A DNA stretch of 64,000 nt from Prosthecobacter debontii (GTDB lineage Bacteria > Verrucomicrobiota > Verrucomicrobiia > Verrucomicrobiales > Verrucomicrobiaceae). The first letter of the stretch is position 1. Each line of letters begins with the position of its first letter. The translations under genes and the position numbers were made by a program. A model generated the notes under the pieces. That model saw only the letters and a program-made list of their open reading frames with translations. It did not search any database and was not told the DNA's origin. The stretch covers positions 124,001 through 188,000 of the forward strand of contig CAMAQH010000001.1 of assembly GCA_945860295.1 (NCBI GenBank). Direction: 5' to 3'. Shown here piece by piece: positions 1 to 7,958 of the stretch.

Positions 1-2
1 TT

Positions 3-371
3 CAGCTCGAAGCCCACTACGGCTGGGAGATGCTGGGTCAGATGATCAAGATCAACTGTTTTAGTTTTCATCCCAGCATCAAGTCCAGCCTCATCTTCCT
101 GCGCCGAACTCCCTGGGCGCGAGCAAAGGTGGAGGAACTTTATCTCGACTCGATTCCCGATATGCAACCCAAAGTCGAACCCGCACTTGCATCAGGCACG
201 GTGCAGATTGCTGACCTCGACATAGGCCTGACGGAGACGCGCGGAGATCTCGCGCATGAGCACCTGCAAGAGAGTGATCTTCAAACTCGGTTAAGTGAGG
301 GTCAGAGCGATGAACCAAGCGCAAGTGCTGATGAGGCACTCGACCGTGTCGACAGCGAGCACGTCGACTAA
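3..371 (+). CDS. VF530-family (DUF2132) small protein, 5'-truncated by window edge
   Basis: The frame is open from the left edge. It begins in a region ([20 protein letters not shown]) that matches the core of the VF530/DUF2132 family, continuing with the conserved Ser-Ser-Leu-x-Phe-Leu-Arg-x-Thr-Pro-Trp-Ala-Arg stretch and a final Glu-Leu-Tyr-Leu. Family members are about 75-residue proteins proposed to bind DNA; the cellular role is not established. The family homology ends near base 165. The frame then runs on for about 68 codons across the antisense of the decayed gene at 192-667, so the C-terminal tail is probably not ancestral and the original stop may have been lost. The start lies outside the window. 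The family call is good; the real 3' end is uncertain. Confidence 0.75.
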   Translation, partial: QLEAHYGWEMLGQMIKINCFSFHPSIKSSLIFLRRTPWARAKVEELYLDSIPDMQPKVEPALASGTVQIADLDIGLTETRGDLAHEHLQESDLQTRLSEGQSDEPSASADEALDRVDSEHVD

Positions 372-667
372 GCGCGGTGAGTCATTGAGAAAGGCCATCT
401 CTCCCACGTTCATGCCAGCGGTGAGCACATCAATACGGCGGCAACTTTTCTCTTCGTCGAGGATCTGCTCTTCGGCATTCCCTTCGAGAGGAACAAACAT
501 CTCTTCGGCACTTCATAGACATGATCATCGCGCGTGGCGATGCAGATGCCGAACCACTTGGGATCAGCTTTGGAAAGTTCGGGAATATAGTCCGCGCCAG
601 CACCTTCCATGATGGGTGCATAGTGGGCATGGAGTTTCTCAAGATACTCTTGGATAGAAGCGAGCAT
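192..667 (-). pseudogene. Decayed glutaminase with C-terminal cNMP-binding domain
   Basis: Reading leftward, the first about 50 codons resemble the N-terminus of a serine-dependent beta-lactamase-fold glutaminase (glutamine to glutamate plus ammonia): IQEYLEKLHAHYAPIMEGAG, then ADYIPELSKADPKWFGI and a DDHVYEVPKR end. Near base 500 the sequence jumps, with a frame change, into the second half of a cyclic-nucleotide-binding domain (MFVPLEG, then [19 protein letters not shown] and VECL). An in-frame TAA at 291-293 interrupts this, and the same frame continues with [20 protein letters not shown] to a TGA at 192-194. Glutaminase-cNMP fusions exist, but here the entire catalytic core and the first half of the cNMP domain are absent. 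An internal deletion plus a nonsense mutation is the simplest explanation. The start is taken at the Met of MLASIQEYL. No function is expected. Confidence 0.75.
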
Positions 668-733
668 CAGACCACACCAAGCTGGTATAGAGCCGAAGAG
701 GTGGAATATATTCGCGTCTGCAGAATCCATGTC

Positions 734-1486
734 TCAAGCCACCGCTGCCTTACCGGGTCGTGTGGCCACAAAGACGGTATGTGTCTTGCGCTTGGCCTGC
801 GGGTAGGCGCGCGTCGGCACGACCTCGACCTTGAAGCCTGCTTTTTTCAGCCGCTTTTCAAAACGCCGGTCCTGGCTGGCTGACCAAAAAGTCGCGAGGG
901 CACCTGGCTTCAGGGCTTGCGTGATCGCACCAAAACCCTGTGCCTGATAGAGCCGCGAGTTACCATCCTGAACCATGGCGATGGGGCCATTGTCCACATC
1001 TAGCAGGATCGCGTCATAGTGGCCTTTGGGCGCTTGATTGATCACTTCAAACACATCTCCCACTGTGATCTGCACGCGCGGATCATCCAGCAGCAGACCA
1101 TTCACCGCGCTCAGATGCTCGCGGTTCCAGGCCACAATCTCCGGTAGCAGCTCTGCCACCTGCACCGTGGCATCCTTGGCCACCAGTTCAAGCGCACGAC
1201 GCAGCGTGAAGCCGAAGCCGAGTCCGCCGATCAGCACGCGCGCTCCTGCCAGCGGGCTCAGTCGCGAGCAGGCTAGCTCGGCCAGCACCGTCTCCGATTC
1301 ATACGCATTCGTGCCCATCAGCGGCTGGCGATCCACTCGTAGATAAAAATGCGTGTCGTGTGAGTGCAGTGTCAGTTCGGCACCCTCAGGAGTGCGTGCT
1401 TGGGCGATGTTGAGGAAAGGTTTCAAAAGGAGGTGTTGCCATTCGTGCCAAATGTCACGCTGCGCATCTTGAAATGCGCTGCGCAC
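734..1486 (-). CDS. Spermidine synthase-like SAM-dependent methyltransferase-fold protein
   Basis: This 250-residue protein has a class I Rossmann fold of the spermidine synthase type. Motif I is VLIGGLGFGFTLRRALEL at about residue 85, followed by an acidic strand end (VQVAELLPEIV), a D-x-R motif (DDPRVQITVGDVFEV) and the strand YDAILLDVDNGP. Comparable proteins bind S-adenosylmethionine or its decarboxylated form. The catalytic aminopropyltransferase residues cannot be confirmed by eye, and many such proteins annotated speE-like are not polyamine enzymes. It is divergent from recN with only 43 bases between start codons, so both promoters must lie in or near that gap. The substrate is unknown. 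Confidence 0.75.
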   Translation of the reverse strand: MRSAFQDAQRDIWHEWQHLLLKPFLNIAQARTPEGAELTLHSHDTHFYLRVDRQPLMGTNAYESETVLAELACSRLSPLAGARVLIGGLGFGFTLRRALELVAKDATVQVAELLPEIVAWNREHLSAVNGLLLDDPRVQITVGDVFEVINQAPKGHYDAILLDVDNGPIAMVQDGNSRLYQAQGFGAITQALKPGALATFWSASQDRRFEKRLKKAGFKVEVVPTRAYPQAKRKTHTVFVATRPGKAAVA

Positions 1487-1529
1487 TCCCCATACTCAGG
1501 CGAACAATTCCCCGACCTCACTGCGCGCC

Positions 1530-3185
1530 ATGCTTTCCTTTCTTAAAATCCGCAACCTAGCCCTCGTCGAGGATGTCACATGGGACCTGGTGCCTGGCCT
1601 CGTCGGAGTAACAGGCGAGACCGGGGCAGGAAAGTCGATCATCGTCGGCGCGCTCAAACTCATCCTCGGCGAGCGCGCGGACCGCAGCCTCATCCGCACC
1701 GGGCAGGACGCCTGCACGGTGGAGGCTAGCTTTCATCTCAAAAACAGTACCGCAGTAGATGCCGTGCTGGAAGAGGCAGGCATGGAGTCCTGCCAGGATG
1801 GTGAGCTGCTCATCAAGCGCACCGTCAGCGCCAGCGGCGCGAACAAGCAGTTTGTTAACTGCTCGCCCGTAACTATCCAGGTGCTCAAAGGGCTGGGGGA
1901 GTTTCTCGTCGATCTGCACGGACCGCATGATCATCAGTCGTTGAACTCGCAGGAGAAGCAGCTTGAGATGCTCGACAAATTTGCCGCGCTCGAAGACTTG
2001 CTTGGTAGTTATCATGATGCCTGGAAGCAGTGGCGCAGCACTTTGACCGAACTCGACGAAATGGAGAACAGCGAGCGTGCCGGCAGTCAGCAGATCGACA
2101 TGCTGAAGTTTCAAGTCAATGAGATCGCCGTCGCCAATCTAAAGCCAGGAGAGGAAGAAGAGATCGAATCACGTCACCGAATCGCCGCCAATGGTGCGCG
2201 CCTCGCTGAACTGTGCGGAACCATCACCAGCCGCCTCAGTGATGGTGATGGCGGCGTGCTCGATGCCCTGCGTGAAATCGGTCGCAGCATCCATGATCTG
2301 GAGAAGATTGATCCTGGGACTGCGGCGATGTTTGAAGGCTTCAAGTCCGCTCAGATCGAGCTGACCGAGCTAGAGAGTAGCGTGCAGGATTATGCCGATG
2401 ATCTGGAGACTGATCCCGCCGAACTCGCGCAGCTCGATCAGCGCATCCACACCATTCAAACACTGAAGCGCAAGTATGGTTCCAGCGTCGCAGCCATCAT
2501 CGAGTTTCAGACCGATGCCGCGCAACGACTCGCCAAGATCGAGAACCGTGGTGAGGAGATCGAGCGCCTGCAAAAGCTCGTCAAAGAGCGTCGCACTCAG
2601 GTGGACAAGCACGGCAAACAGCTCAGTAAAAAGCGCGCCGATGCCGCGCCCAAGCTTGCCAAAGAAATCGCTGCCCATCTTGCCGACCTCGGTTTCAAGC
2701 GCAGCGTTTTCGAAGTCGAACTGGCCGCACATACTGAGCCTGGACGCCATGGTTTGGAGGAAATTGATTTCCAGTTTGCTCCCAATCCTGGTGAGCCACT
2801 CAAGCCCCTGCGCCTAACAGCCAGCAGTGGCGAAATGTCCCGCGTCCTGCTCGCGGTGAAGAGCGCGCTGGCCAAACAAGATGCCGTGGGCCTGCTCGTT
2901 TTTGATGAGATCGACGCCAACGTCGGTGGCAACATCGCCGAGGCCGTGGGCCGCAAGATGGCCTCGCTCGGCAGTTCGCATCAAGTCATCGCCATCACCC
3001 ACTTTCCGCAGGTCGCCTCGCTTGCGCAGAGCCATTTCGTAGTCACCAAAGAGATCGAGGGCAACCGCACCAAGTCCAGCATCCACGAAGTTGTCGGCGA
3101 TGAGCGCATTGAGGAGCTAGCCCGAATGCTCGGCGGCAAAGCCGAGTCCGCGCGTGAGCACGCCAAGGCGCTGCTGGCCGGGTGA
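1530..3185 (+). CDS. recN: DNA repair protein RecN
   Basis: RecN is an SMC-like ATPase that acts in recombinational repair of double-strand breaks in the cytoplasm. The 551-residue length is normal. Walker A is GETGAGKS at residues 29-36. The middle is a long charged coiled coil, with a family-typical 'DLHGPHDHQSL' segment after the N-terminal ATPase half. The C-terminal half carries the ABC signature region (SSGEMSRVLLAVKSALA) and Walker B LLVFDEIDANVGG, then the ITHFPQVASLA segment typical of RecN. The signature reads SSGEMSR where LSGGELSR is common, a mild deviation. It is probably monocistronic: the divergent methyltransferase lies upstream and a hairpin overlaps its stop codon. The start ATG is the first in frame and gives the standard N-terminus (MLSFLKIRNLALVED). 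Confidence 0.96.
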   Translation: MLSFLKIRNLALVEDVTWDLVPGLVGVTGETGAGKSIIVGALKLILGERADRSLIRTGQDACTVEASFHLKNSTAVDAVLEEAGMESCQDGELLIKRTVSASGANKQFVNCSPVTIQVLKGLGEFLVDLHGPHDHQSLNSQEKQLEMLDKFAALEDLLGSYHDAWKQWRSTLTELDEMENSERAGSQQIDMLKFQVNEIAVANLKPGEEEEIESRHRIAANGARLAELCGTITSRLSDGDGGVLDALREIGRSIHDLEKIDPGTAAMFEGFKSAQIELTELESSVQDYADDLETDPAELAQLDQRIHTIQTLKRKYGSSVAAIIEFQTDAAQRLAKIENRGEEIERLQKLVKERRTQVDKHGKQLSKKRADAAPKLAKEIAAHLADLGFKRSVFEVELAAHTEPGRHGLEEIDFQFAPNPGEPLKPLRLTASSGEMSRVLLAVKSALAKQDAVGLLVFDEIDANVGGNIAEAVGRKMASLGSSHQVIAITHFPQVASLAQSHFVVTKEIEGNRTKSSIHEVVGDERIEELARMLGGKAESAREHAKALLAG

Positions 3186-3199
3186 GATTTCGCTCGCCC
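3180..3199 (+). terminator. Candidate stem-loop terminator of recN
   Basis: GGGTGAG and CTCGCCC form a 7-bp stem (one G-T pair) around a 6-base loop. The stem overlaps the recN stop codon and is followed by a mixed T-rich stretch rather than a clean U-tract, so this is only a candidate. Confidence 0.35.
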
Positions 3200-3289
3200 T
3201 ATTCACTGCTTTCCAGTTACCGTAACAGAATTGCCGCGATTGCAGTGGAGCCAAGGCTTCGTTAAATCTGGCTGAATTTGAAACCAACT

Positions 3290-5635
3290 ATGAAGCTATT
3301 ACGACTCATCCTCCCCGCTCTCGCTGCAGCCACGCTCTCTGTCCAAGCCCAGCAGATTTGGGTGGAGGCGGAGTCTTTTGCTAATCAGGGGGGATGGGTG
3401 CTGGATACGCAGTTTATCGACATCATGGGTTCTCCCTATTTAATGGCGCACGGCATGGGCACGCCGGTGAAGAATGCGGAGACGAAGGTGACGGTGGCGG
3501 AGCCGGGCTTTTATAAAGTATGGGTGCGGACGAAGAACTGGGTTGGGCCTTGGAATGCACCGGGTGCTCCGGGGAAATTTCAGGTGAGTGTGAATGGACA
3601 GGTGCTCGACAAGGTGCTGGGCACGCAGGGTAAAGACTGGCTATGGGAAGAAGCAGGCACGGTGGATTTGAAGAGCAGCGCCAAACTCGCGCTGGTGGAC
3701 AAGACGGGCTTTGATGGCCGCGCGGATGCGATCCTACTGAGCAAAGATGCATCCTTCACACCGCCTGAGGATCTGGTGGTGACGAACCAACTGCGTCGCA
3801 AGCTGCTCGGGTTGCCGGAGAAGGCACCGGAGACGGCGGAGTATGATTTGGTCGTCGTCGGCGGTGGTTACTCGGGCATGGGCGCGGCGCTTTCTGGCGC
3901 ACGGCAGGGATTGAAGGTGGCCTTTGTGCAGAATCGTCCGGTGCTCGGCGGCAATGGATCGAGCGAGATTCAGGTGTGGGCTATGGGGGGCACGCGGCGT
4001 GGTTTGTATCCGCATCTGGGCGAGATCGTGGAGGAGTTTGCAGATCGTGCGAGCAATAGCCCAGCGGCATTACCCGATGAGTACAATGACAAGCTGAAGG
4101 AAGACACGGTGAAGGCTGAGAAGTCGATCGACCTGTTCCTCAACACGCATGTTTATGGCGTGGAGATGGGCAAGGACGGGAAGAATATTCGCAGCGTGAC
4201 GGGTCTGGATACGAAGACGGGCAAAGAGACGCGATTCGTGGGCAAGTTGTTCGTGGATTGCACGGGTCACGGCAGTGTCGGTGCGCTGGCGGGTGCCGAA
4301 TTCATGATGGAAGAAAAGGGTCGCATGGGCATGAGCAACATGTGGGTGCTCAAGAAGGTGGCCGAATCAAAAGCCTGGCCGCAGACGCCTTGGGCACTGC
4401 CTTTGGGGTTGGAAGATTTTCCTGCGCCGAGAGCATTGGAGCCTGTGGGCGTTAAGAACAAAGTCAACATGGCTGGCTTTGATCTTGGTTATACGCCGGT
4501 CGCAAATGCGGCTGACTTTCTCCATGGTGAGTGGTTCTGGGAGAGCGGCTTTGATAAGCATCCGATCAATGATCTGGAACTGATCCGCGATCATAACTTC
4601 CGCGCTGTCTATGGTGCGGTGAGTGCTCTGAAGAAGCTGGCTGCTGACAAGTACGGTAGCTACGACATGCAGTGGCTGGCCTACATCGGCGGGCCGCGTG
4701 AAAGTCGGCGCATTGTTGGTGATATGATTTTGAATGGCGATGACATGGTCAAAGGAGTCATCCACCCCGATGGTTGTGTGCCGACGACTTGGGACCAAGA
4801 TTTGCATTATCCGAAAGAGCAGTATGCTGTAAAGACACCGGATAATCCGTTCATCAGCCGCGCTGAATTTGGCAAGCACACGGATCGCAAAAATGGTTAT
4901 CCGGTGCCGTATCGGTGCTTCTATTCCAAGGATATCGGTAACCTTTTCATGGCGGGCCGGACGATCAGTGTGGATCGTAACTCGCTGGGCAGCACGCGCG
5001 TGATGCGCACCTGCGGCATGATGGGCGAGGTGGTGGGTAAGGCTGCCTGGATTTGCGTCCGCCACCACACGACACCGCGCGGTGTGTATGAGCAGTATCT
5101 GGACATCCTCAAAGACCTCATGAACCAGCCTGGAGCGATGCGTCGAGACAGTCTGGAAGCGGCGCTTTATCTCCCAGTAAATGCGAAGAAGCTGCCTGAG
5201 GTCGCTAGTGATGGTTTTGATCCGAAGAAGATGGAGGGCATCGTCATTGATGACGAAGACGCTGAACTGGAAGGCGCATGGGCTAAGGGCCAAGGCTTGA
5301 AGCCATTCGTTGGCGATCATTACAGCTACGGCAGTGCCAAGGGAGCCAGTGCGCGCTTCATTTTTGCGGTCAAAGAGAGTGGGAATTATGACGTGCGTGT
5401 TTATTGGCAGCCGCATGAAAACCGCGCCAAGGCCGCCCCAATCATGGTGCTGAGCGCGGATGGTGAGAAGATGATTCGTGTGAACCAATCAAAGCCTGCC
5501 AGCGGACTGCAAGGTGCGCAAAGCCTGGGCACTTTTAAGTTTAACGCGGGGGAAGAAGCTTCTGTTATTTTTCGCACTGAGGGTGCCCAGGGTAATGTGC
5601 ATCTGGATGCTGTGCAGGTGGTGCCGGTGAAGTGA
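3290..5635 (+). CDS. Exported FAD-dependent oxidoreductase (FAD_oxidored family)
   Basis: A signal peptide (MKLLRLILPALAAATLSVQA) is followed by a beta-rich carbohydrate-binding-like domain at about residues 20-165 and an FAD-binding Rossmann domain beginning YDLVVVGGGYSGMGAALSGA near residue 184. The latter continues with VLGGNGSSEIQVWAMGG, typical of the large FAD_oxidored family of planctomycetes and verrucomicrobia. A C-terminal beta domain (about 655-781) resembles golvesin/xanthan-lyase-type modules (ESGNYDVRVYWQPHEN). Such proteins are presumed to act on extracellular or periplasmic carbohydrates, but substrates are unknown. The ATG at 3290 is preferred over an in-frame TTG at 3278 because it starts the signal peptide. 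A ThuA gene follows 67 bases downstream in the same direction, consistent with a shared sugar-related role. Confidence 0.85.
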   Translation: MKLLRLILPALAAATLSVQAQQIWVEAESFANQGGWVLDTQFIDIMGSPYLMAHGMGTPVKNAETKVTVAEPGFYKVWVRTKNWVGPWNAPGAPGKFQVSVNGQVLDKVLGTQGKDWLWEEAGTVDLKSSAKLALVDKTGFDGRADAILLSKDASFTPPEDLVVTNQLRRKLLGLPEKAPETAEYDLVVVGGGYSGMGAALSGARQGLKVAFVQNRPVLGGNGSSEIQVWAMGGTRRGLYPHLGEIVEEFADRASNSPAALPDEYNDKLKEDTVKAEKSIDLFLNTHVYGVEMGKDGKNIRSVTGLDTKTGKETRFVGKLFVDCTGHGSVGALAGAEFMMEEKGRMGMSNMWVLKKVAESKAWPQTPWALPLGLEDFPAPRALEPVGVKNKVNMAGFDLGYTPVANAADFLHGEWFWESGFDKHPINDLELIRDHNFRAVYGAVSALKKLAADKYGSYDMQWLAYIGGPRESRRIVGDMILNGDDMVKGVIHPDGCVPTTWDQDLHYPKEQYAVKTPDNPFISRAEFGKHTDRKNGYPVPYRCFYSKDIGNLFMAGRTISVDRNSLGSTRVMRTCGMMGEVVGKAAWICVRHHTTPRGVYEQYLDILKDLMNQPGAMRRDSLEAALYLPVNAKKLPEVASDGFDPKKMEGIVIDDEDAELEGAWAKGQGLKPFVGDHYSYGSAKGASARFIFAVKESGNYDVRVYWQPHENRAKAAPIMVLSADGEKMIRVNQSKPASGLQGAQSLGTFKFNAGEEASVIFRTEGAQGNVHLDAVQVVPVK

Positions 5636-5702
5636 ATGAAGTGGAAAGTAAAAGATGGGATTGACCGTCTCTTGCCTGCCCTGTCATCATCACTCAACCA
5701 CC

Positions 5703-6740
5703 ATGAACCGTCGATTCCTACTCTCCCTTCTCGCTACGCTGCCGCTTTGTTCTTGTTTTGCCGCTGCTGACTACCTGACCTATGAGCCGAAAGGTGAGGC
5801 GAAGGGCAAGCACGTTGTCTTGCTCGCAGGTGATGAGGAGTACCGCAGTGAAGAGGGGTTGCCTATGTTGGCGAAGATCCTCAGCGAGCGTCATGGATTC
5901 AAGACCACGGTGCTCTTTTCTGTGGATAAAGAGGGATTCATCGACGCCAACAATCAGGCCAGCCTGACGAACCCGGCGGCGCTCGACAGTGCTGATGCGA
6001 TCATCATGCTGATCCGCTTCCGCCATTGGCCGGATGAGGCGATGAAGCACTTCCATGATGCGGTGCAGCGCGGCGTGCCGATCATCGCTCTACGCACGGC
6101 AACGCATGCCTTCAATATGGACAAGGCCAGCACTTACGGGGCCTGGGCCTGGAATAATGAGCAGGGTGGCTTTGGCCGCATCGTTCTGGGCGAGACATGG
6201 GTAAGCCACTGGGGCAAGCACCGCGCTGAGGCGACGAAGGGTGTTATCGAAACAGCCGCGAAGGACAATCCCGTGCTGCGCGGTGTGGCTGATTTGTTTG
6301 GCACCACCGATGTTTATGAAGCGGCACCTCCTGCGGATTCGGTGATCCTGGTGCGCGGTCAGGTGGTGACGGGCATGGAGCCGGCCAGTGCGCCTGCTTA
6401 TTATCGGAAAAAGAACAAGGCTGGCGCGGAGCAGGGAGTGAATGAACCGATGATGCCCGTCGCCTGGACGCGAGAGGTGAAGAATGAGGCGGGTAAGACG
6501 AACAAGGTTCTTTGCACCACGATGGGCGCTGCGACTGATCTGACTAATGAAGGCCTGCGCCGCCTTGTGGTGAATGGTGTGTATTGGGAACTCGGCCTGG
6601 AAGTGCCGGCCTCGGCAGATGTAAACATCGTGGGTGAGTTCAAGCCGCTCATGTATGGGACGAAGGACGGCACGGACCTGAATGATCCTCATCGCTTCAA
6701 TGGCTTTAAGCGTGGGGTTAAACCGGCGGACTTGAAGTAG
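5703..6740 (+). CDS. Exported ThuA-domain protein
   Basis: This 345-residue protein starts at MNRRFLLSLLATLPLCSCFA, a good signal peptide; an upstream in-frame ATG at 5655 would add 16 residues that spoil it. The mature part is a ThuA-like, glutamine-amidotransferase-fold domain: HVVLLAGDEEYRSEEGLPML, then a DAIIMLIRFRHWPD strand and GVPIIALRTATHAFNM. ThuA proteins are linked to trehalose or other sugar utilisation, though the biochemical reaction is not settled. In PVC bacteria they are commonly secreted and encoded near oxidoreductases or heme proteins, as here beside the FAD oxidoreductase. The Cys at the end of the hydrophobic stretch (CSC) could also be a lipobox, so lipid anchoring is possible. 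Confidence 0.85.
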   Translation: MNRRFLLSLLATLPLCSCFAAADYLTYEPKGEAKGKHVVLLAGDEEYRSEEGLPMLAKILSERHGFKTTVLFSVDKEGFIDANNQASLTNPAALDSADAIIMLIRFRHWPDEAMKHFHDAVQRGVPIIALRTATHAFNMDKASTYGAWAWNNEQGGFGRIVLGETWVSHWGKHRAEATKGVIETAAKDNPVLRGVADLFGTTDVYEAAPPADSVILVRGQVVTGMEPASAPAYYRKKNKAGAEQGVNEPMMPVAWTREVKNEAGKTNKVLCTTMGAATDLTNEGLRRLVVNGVYWELGLEVPASADVNIVGEFKPLMYGTKDGTDLNDPHRFNGFKRGVKPADLK

Positions 6741-6795
6741 TCTGACTGGCTTTGCATATTGTGGAAAGTCACAGTCACGCCTAGCCTGCATCTTC

Positions 6796-7674
6796 ATGGC
6801 AAATCTCGGCAAACTTAATCACCTAAAGGTGCTCTACAGCACGCCTCATGGCATTTATCTGGATGGAGGTGATCATGGGGAGATCCTGCTGCCGACGCGC
6901 TACATCCCGCGTGGGACGCAGCTTGATGATATGCTGGAGGTCTTTGTTTATCGGGATTCGGAGGACCGCGTCATCGCCACAACGGACCGACCGCTGGCCT
7001 TCGCTGGGGAGTTTGCGTCACTTGAGGTCATTAGCGTGAATCGCCAAGTGGGTGCCTTTTTGAACTGGGGCTTGCCGAAGGATCTACTGCTGCCTTTCCG
7101 CGAGCAGCCTGACCAAGTAAGTGCTGGTCAGAAGGTGGTGGTTTTTGTGATACTGGACGAACGCTCTGACCGTATCATTGCCACGGCGAGATTGAATAAG
7201 CACCTCAGTCGCCAGCGCGTGCCGTACCGTCAGGGGCAGGAAGTCAGCATGCTGATCACAAACCGTACTCCGATGGGTTATAATGCAGTGGTTGGGAAGA
7301 CGCACATGGGACTGCTGCATCAGAGTCGGGTCACGATTCCACTGCAACCGGGGCAGGAGGTCAAAGGCTACATCGCTGCCGTGCACGCTGATGGGAAGAT
7401 CGATCTGAGCCTTGATGCATCCGGCTATCAGCGGGTGGCCTCGCTGTCGGATCGTATTCTTGAGGCGCTCAAAGCCAACGGCGGTCAGCTTGATCTTGAC
7501 GATGACAGCCCACCCGAGCGCATTCGCGAGACCTTTGAAGCCAGCAAATCGGCTTTCAAGCAGGCTCTCGGAGCCCTATTTCGTCAACGTCAGATCTGCT
7601 TTACCCGCCCAGGCATCGCATGGGTGGACGTGCGGGAGCCAACGATTGCGGATTGGAAGCCGAGCGGTAAGTGA
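6796..7674 (+). CDS. CvfB-like S1-domain RNA-binding protein
   Basis: This 292-residue protein has the arrangement of the CvfB/YitL family: successive S1-type OB folds (N-terminal domain with GIYLDGGDHGEILLPTRYIP; second with VGAFLNWGLPKDLLLPF; third with GYNAVVGKTHMGLLHQS) and a winged-helix C-terminus. The last part (FEASKSAFKQALGALFRQRQ, ending PGIAWVD) matches the winged-helix tail that contacts RNA. Family members are cytoplasmic and influence gene expression post-transcriptionally; CvfB in Staphylococcus affects virulence. It follows the ThuA gene by 55 bases, so co-transcription is possible but no functional link is evident. A hairpin with a T-run follows the stop. The family assignment is firm; the specific role here is unknown. 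Confidence 0.88.
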   Translation: MANLGKLNHLKVLYSTPHGIYLDGGDHGEILLPTRYIPRGTQLDDMLEVFVYRDSEDRVIATTDRPLAFAGEFASLEVISVNRQVGAFLNWGLPKDLLLPFREQPDQVSAGQKVVVFVILDERSDRIIATARLNKHLSRQRVPYRQGQEVSMLITNRTPMGYNAVVGKTHMGLLHQSRVTIPLQPGQEVKGYIAAVHADGKIDLSLDASGYQRVASLSDRILEALKANGGQLDLDDDSPPERIRETFEASKSAFKQALGALFRQRQICFTRPGIAWVDVREPTIADWKPSGK

Positions 7675-7677
7675 TAC

Positions 7678-7702
7678 AAAAAAGCCGGTTTATGGGGCTT
7701 TT
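7678..7702 (+). terminator. Rho-independent-type terminator after the CvfB-like gene
   Basis: AAAAGCC and GGCTTTT form a 7-bp stem around a short loop directly after the stop codon. The A/T flanks give it terminator character on both strands. The rest of the 284-base gap (7675-7958) holds only the promoter region described next. Confidence 0.5.
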
Positions 7703-7890
7703 ATGACTATGAGGAATGGATGTATCGCACCTCTGATCATTCAACCCTAGAGGGGCTAAATGGCTGGATCATACATGCCCAAAAAGTGAGGTGAAGATGA
7801 AAATCTGTCGAGAGGATGTAAGGCAAATGTATTTACATTGAACAGACTTCTTGGCAAAATTGACCACAAATAAAGGAAAATACACCAGCT

Positions 7891-7932
7891 AGTTTGAGCC
7901 CAGTTTGACCCCAGTTAGGGGCAATCTATAAA
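7891..7932 (+). promoter_or_regulatory. Candidate promoter with 11-bp tandem repeats upstream of the giant gene
   Basis: Two 11-base direct repeats, AGTTTGAGCCC (7891-7901) and AGTTTGACCCC (7902-7912), are followed by a partial third (AGTTAGGGGC from 7913). The second contains TTGACC at 7905-7910. With a 16-base spacer it is followed by TATAAA at 7927-7932, a sigma-70-like promoter 26 bases before the start codon. Repeats of one helical turn overlapping the -35 are the binding pattern of OmpR/PhoB-type response regulators, so regulated expression is inferred. No Shine-Dalgarno sequence precedes the start codon at 7959. Confidence 0.5.
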
Positions 7933-7958
7933 CGATTGAAAATCAACCTTTTAAAGCC

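Noticed and set aside
4367-5488. Long minus-strand frame (373 codons) opposite the FAD oxidoreductase gene
   Set aside because: It lies wholly inside a well-supported gene with clear domain motifs; its His/Arg/Ile-rich product shows no family pattern. It is an antisense shadow.
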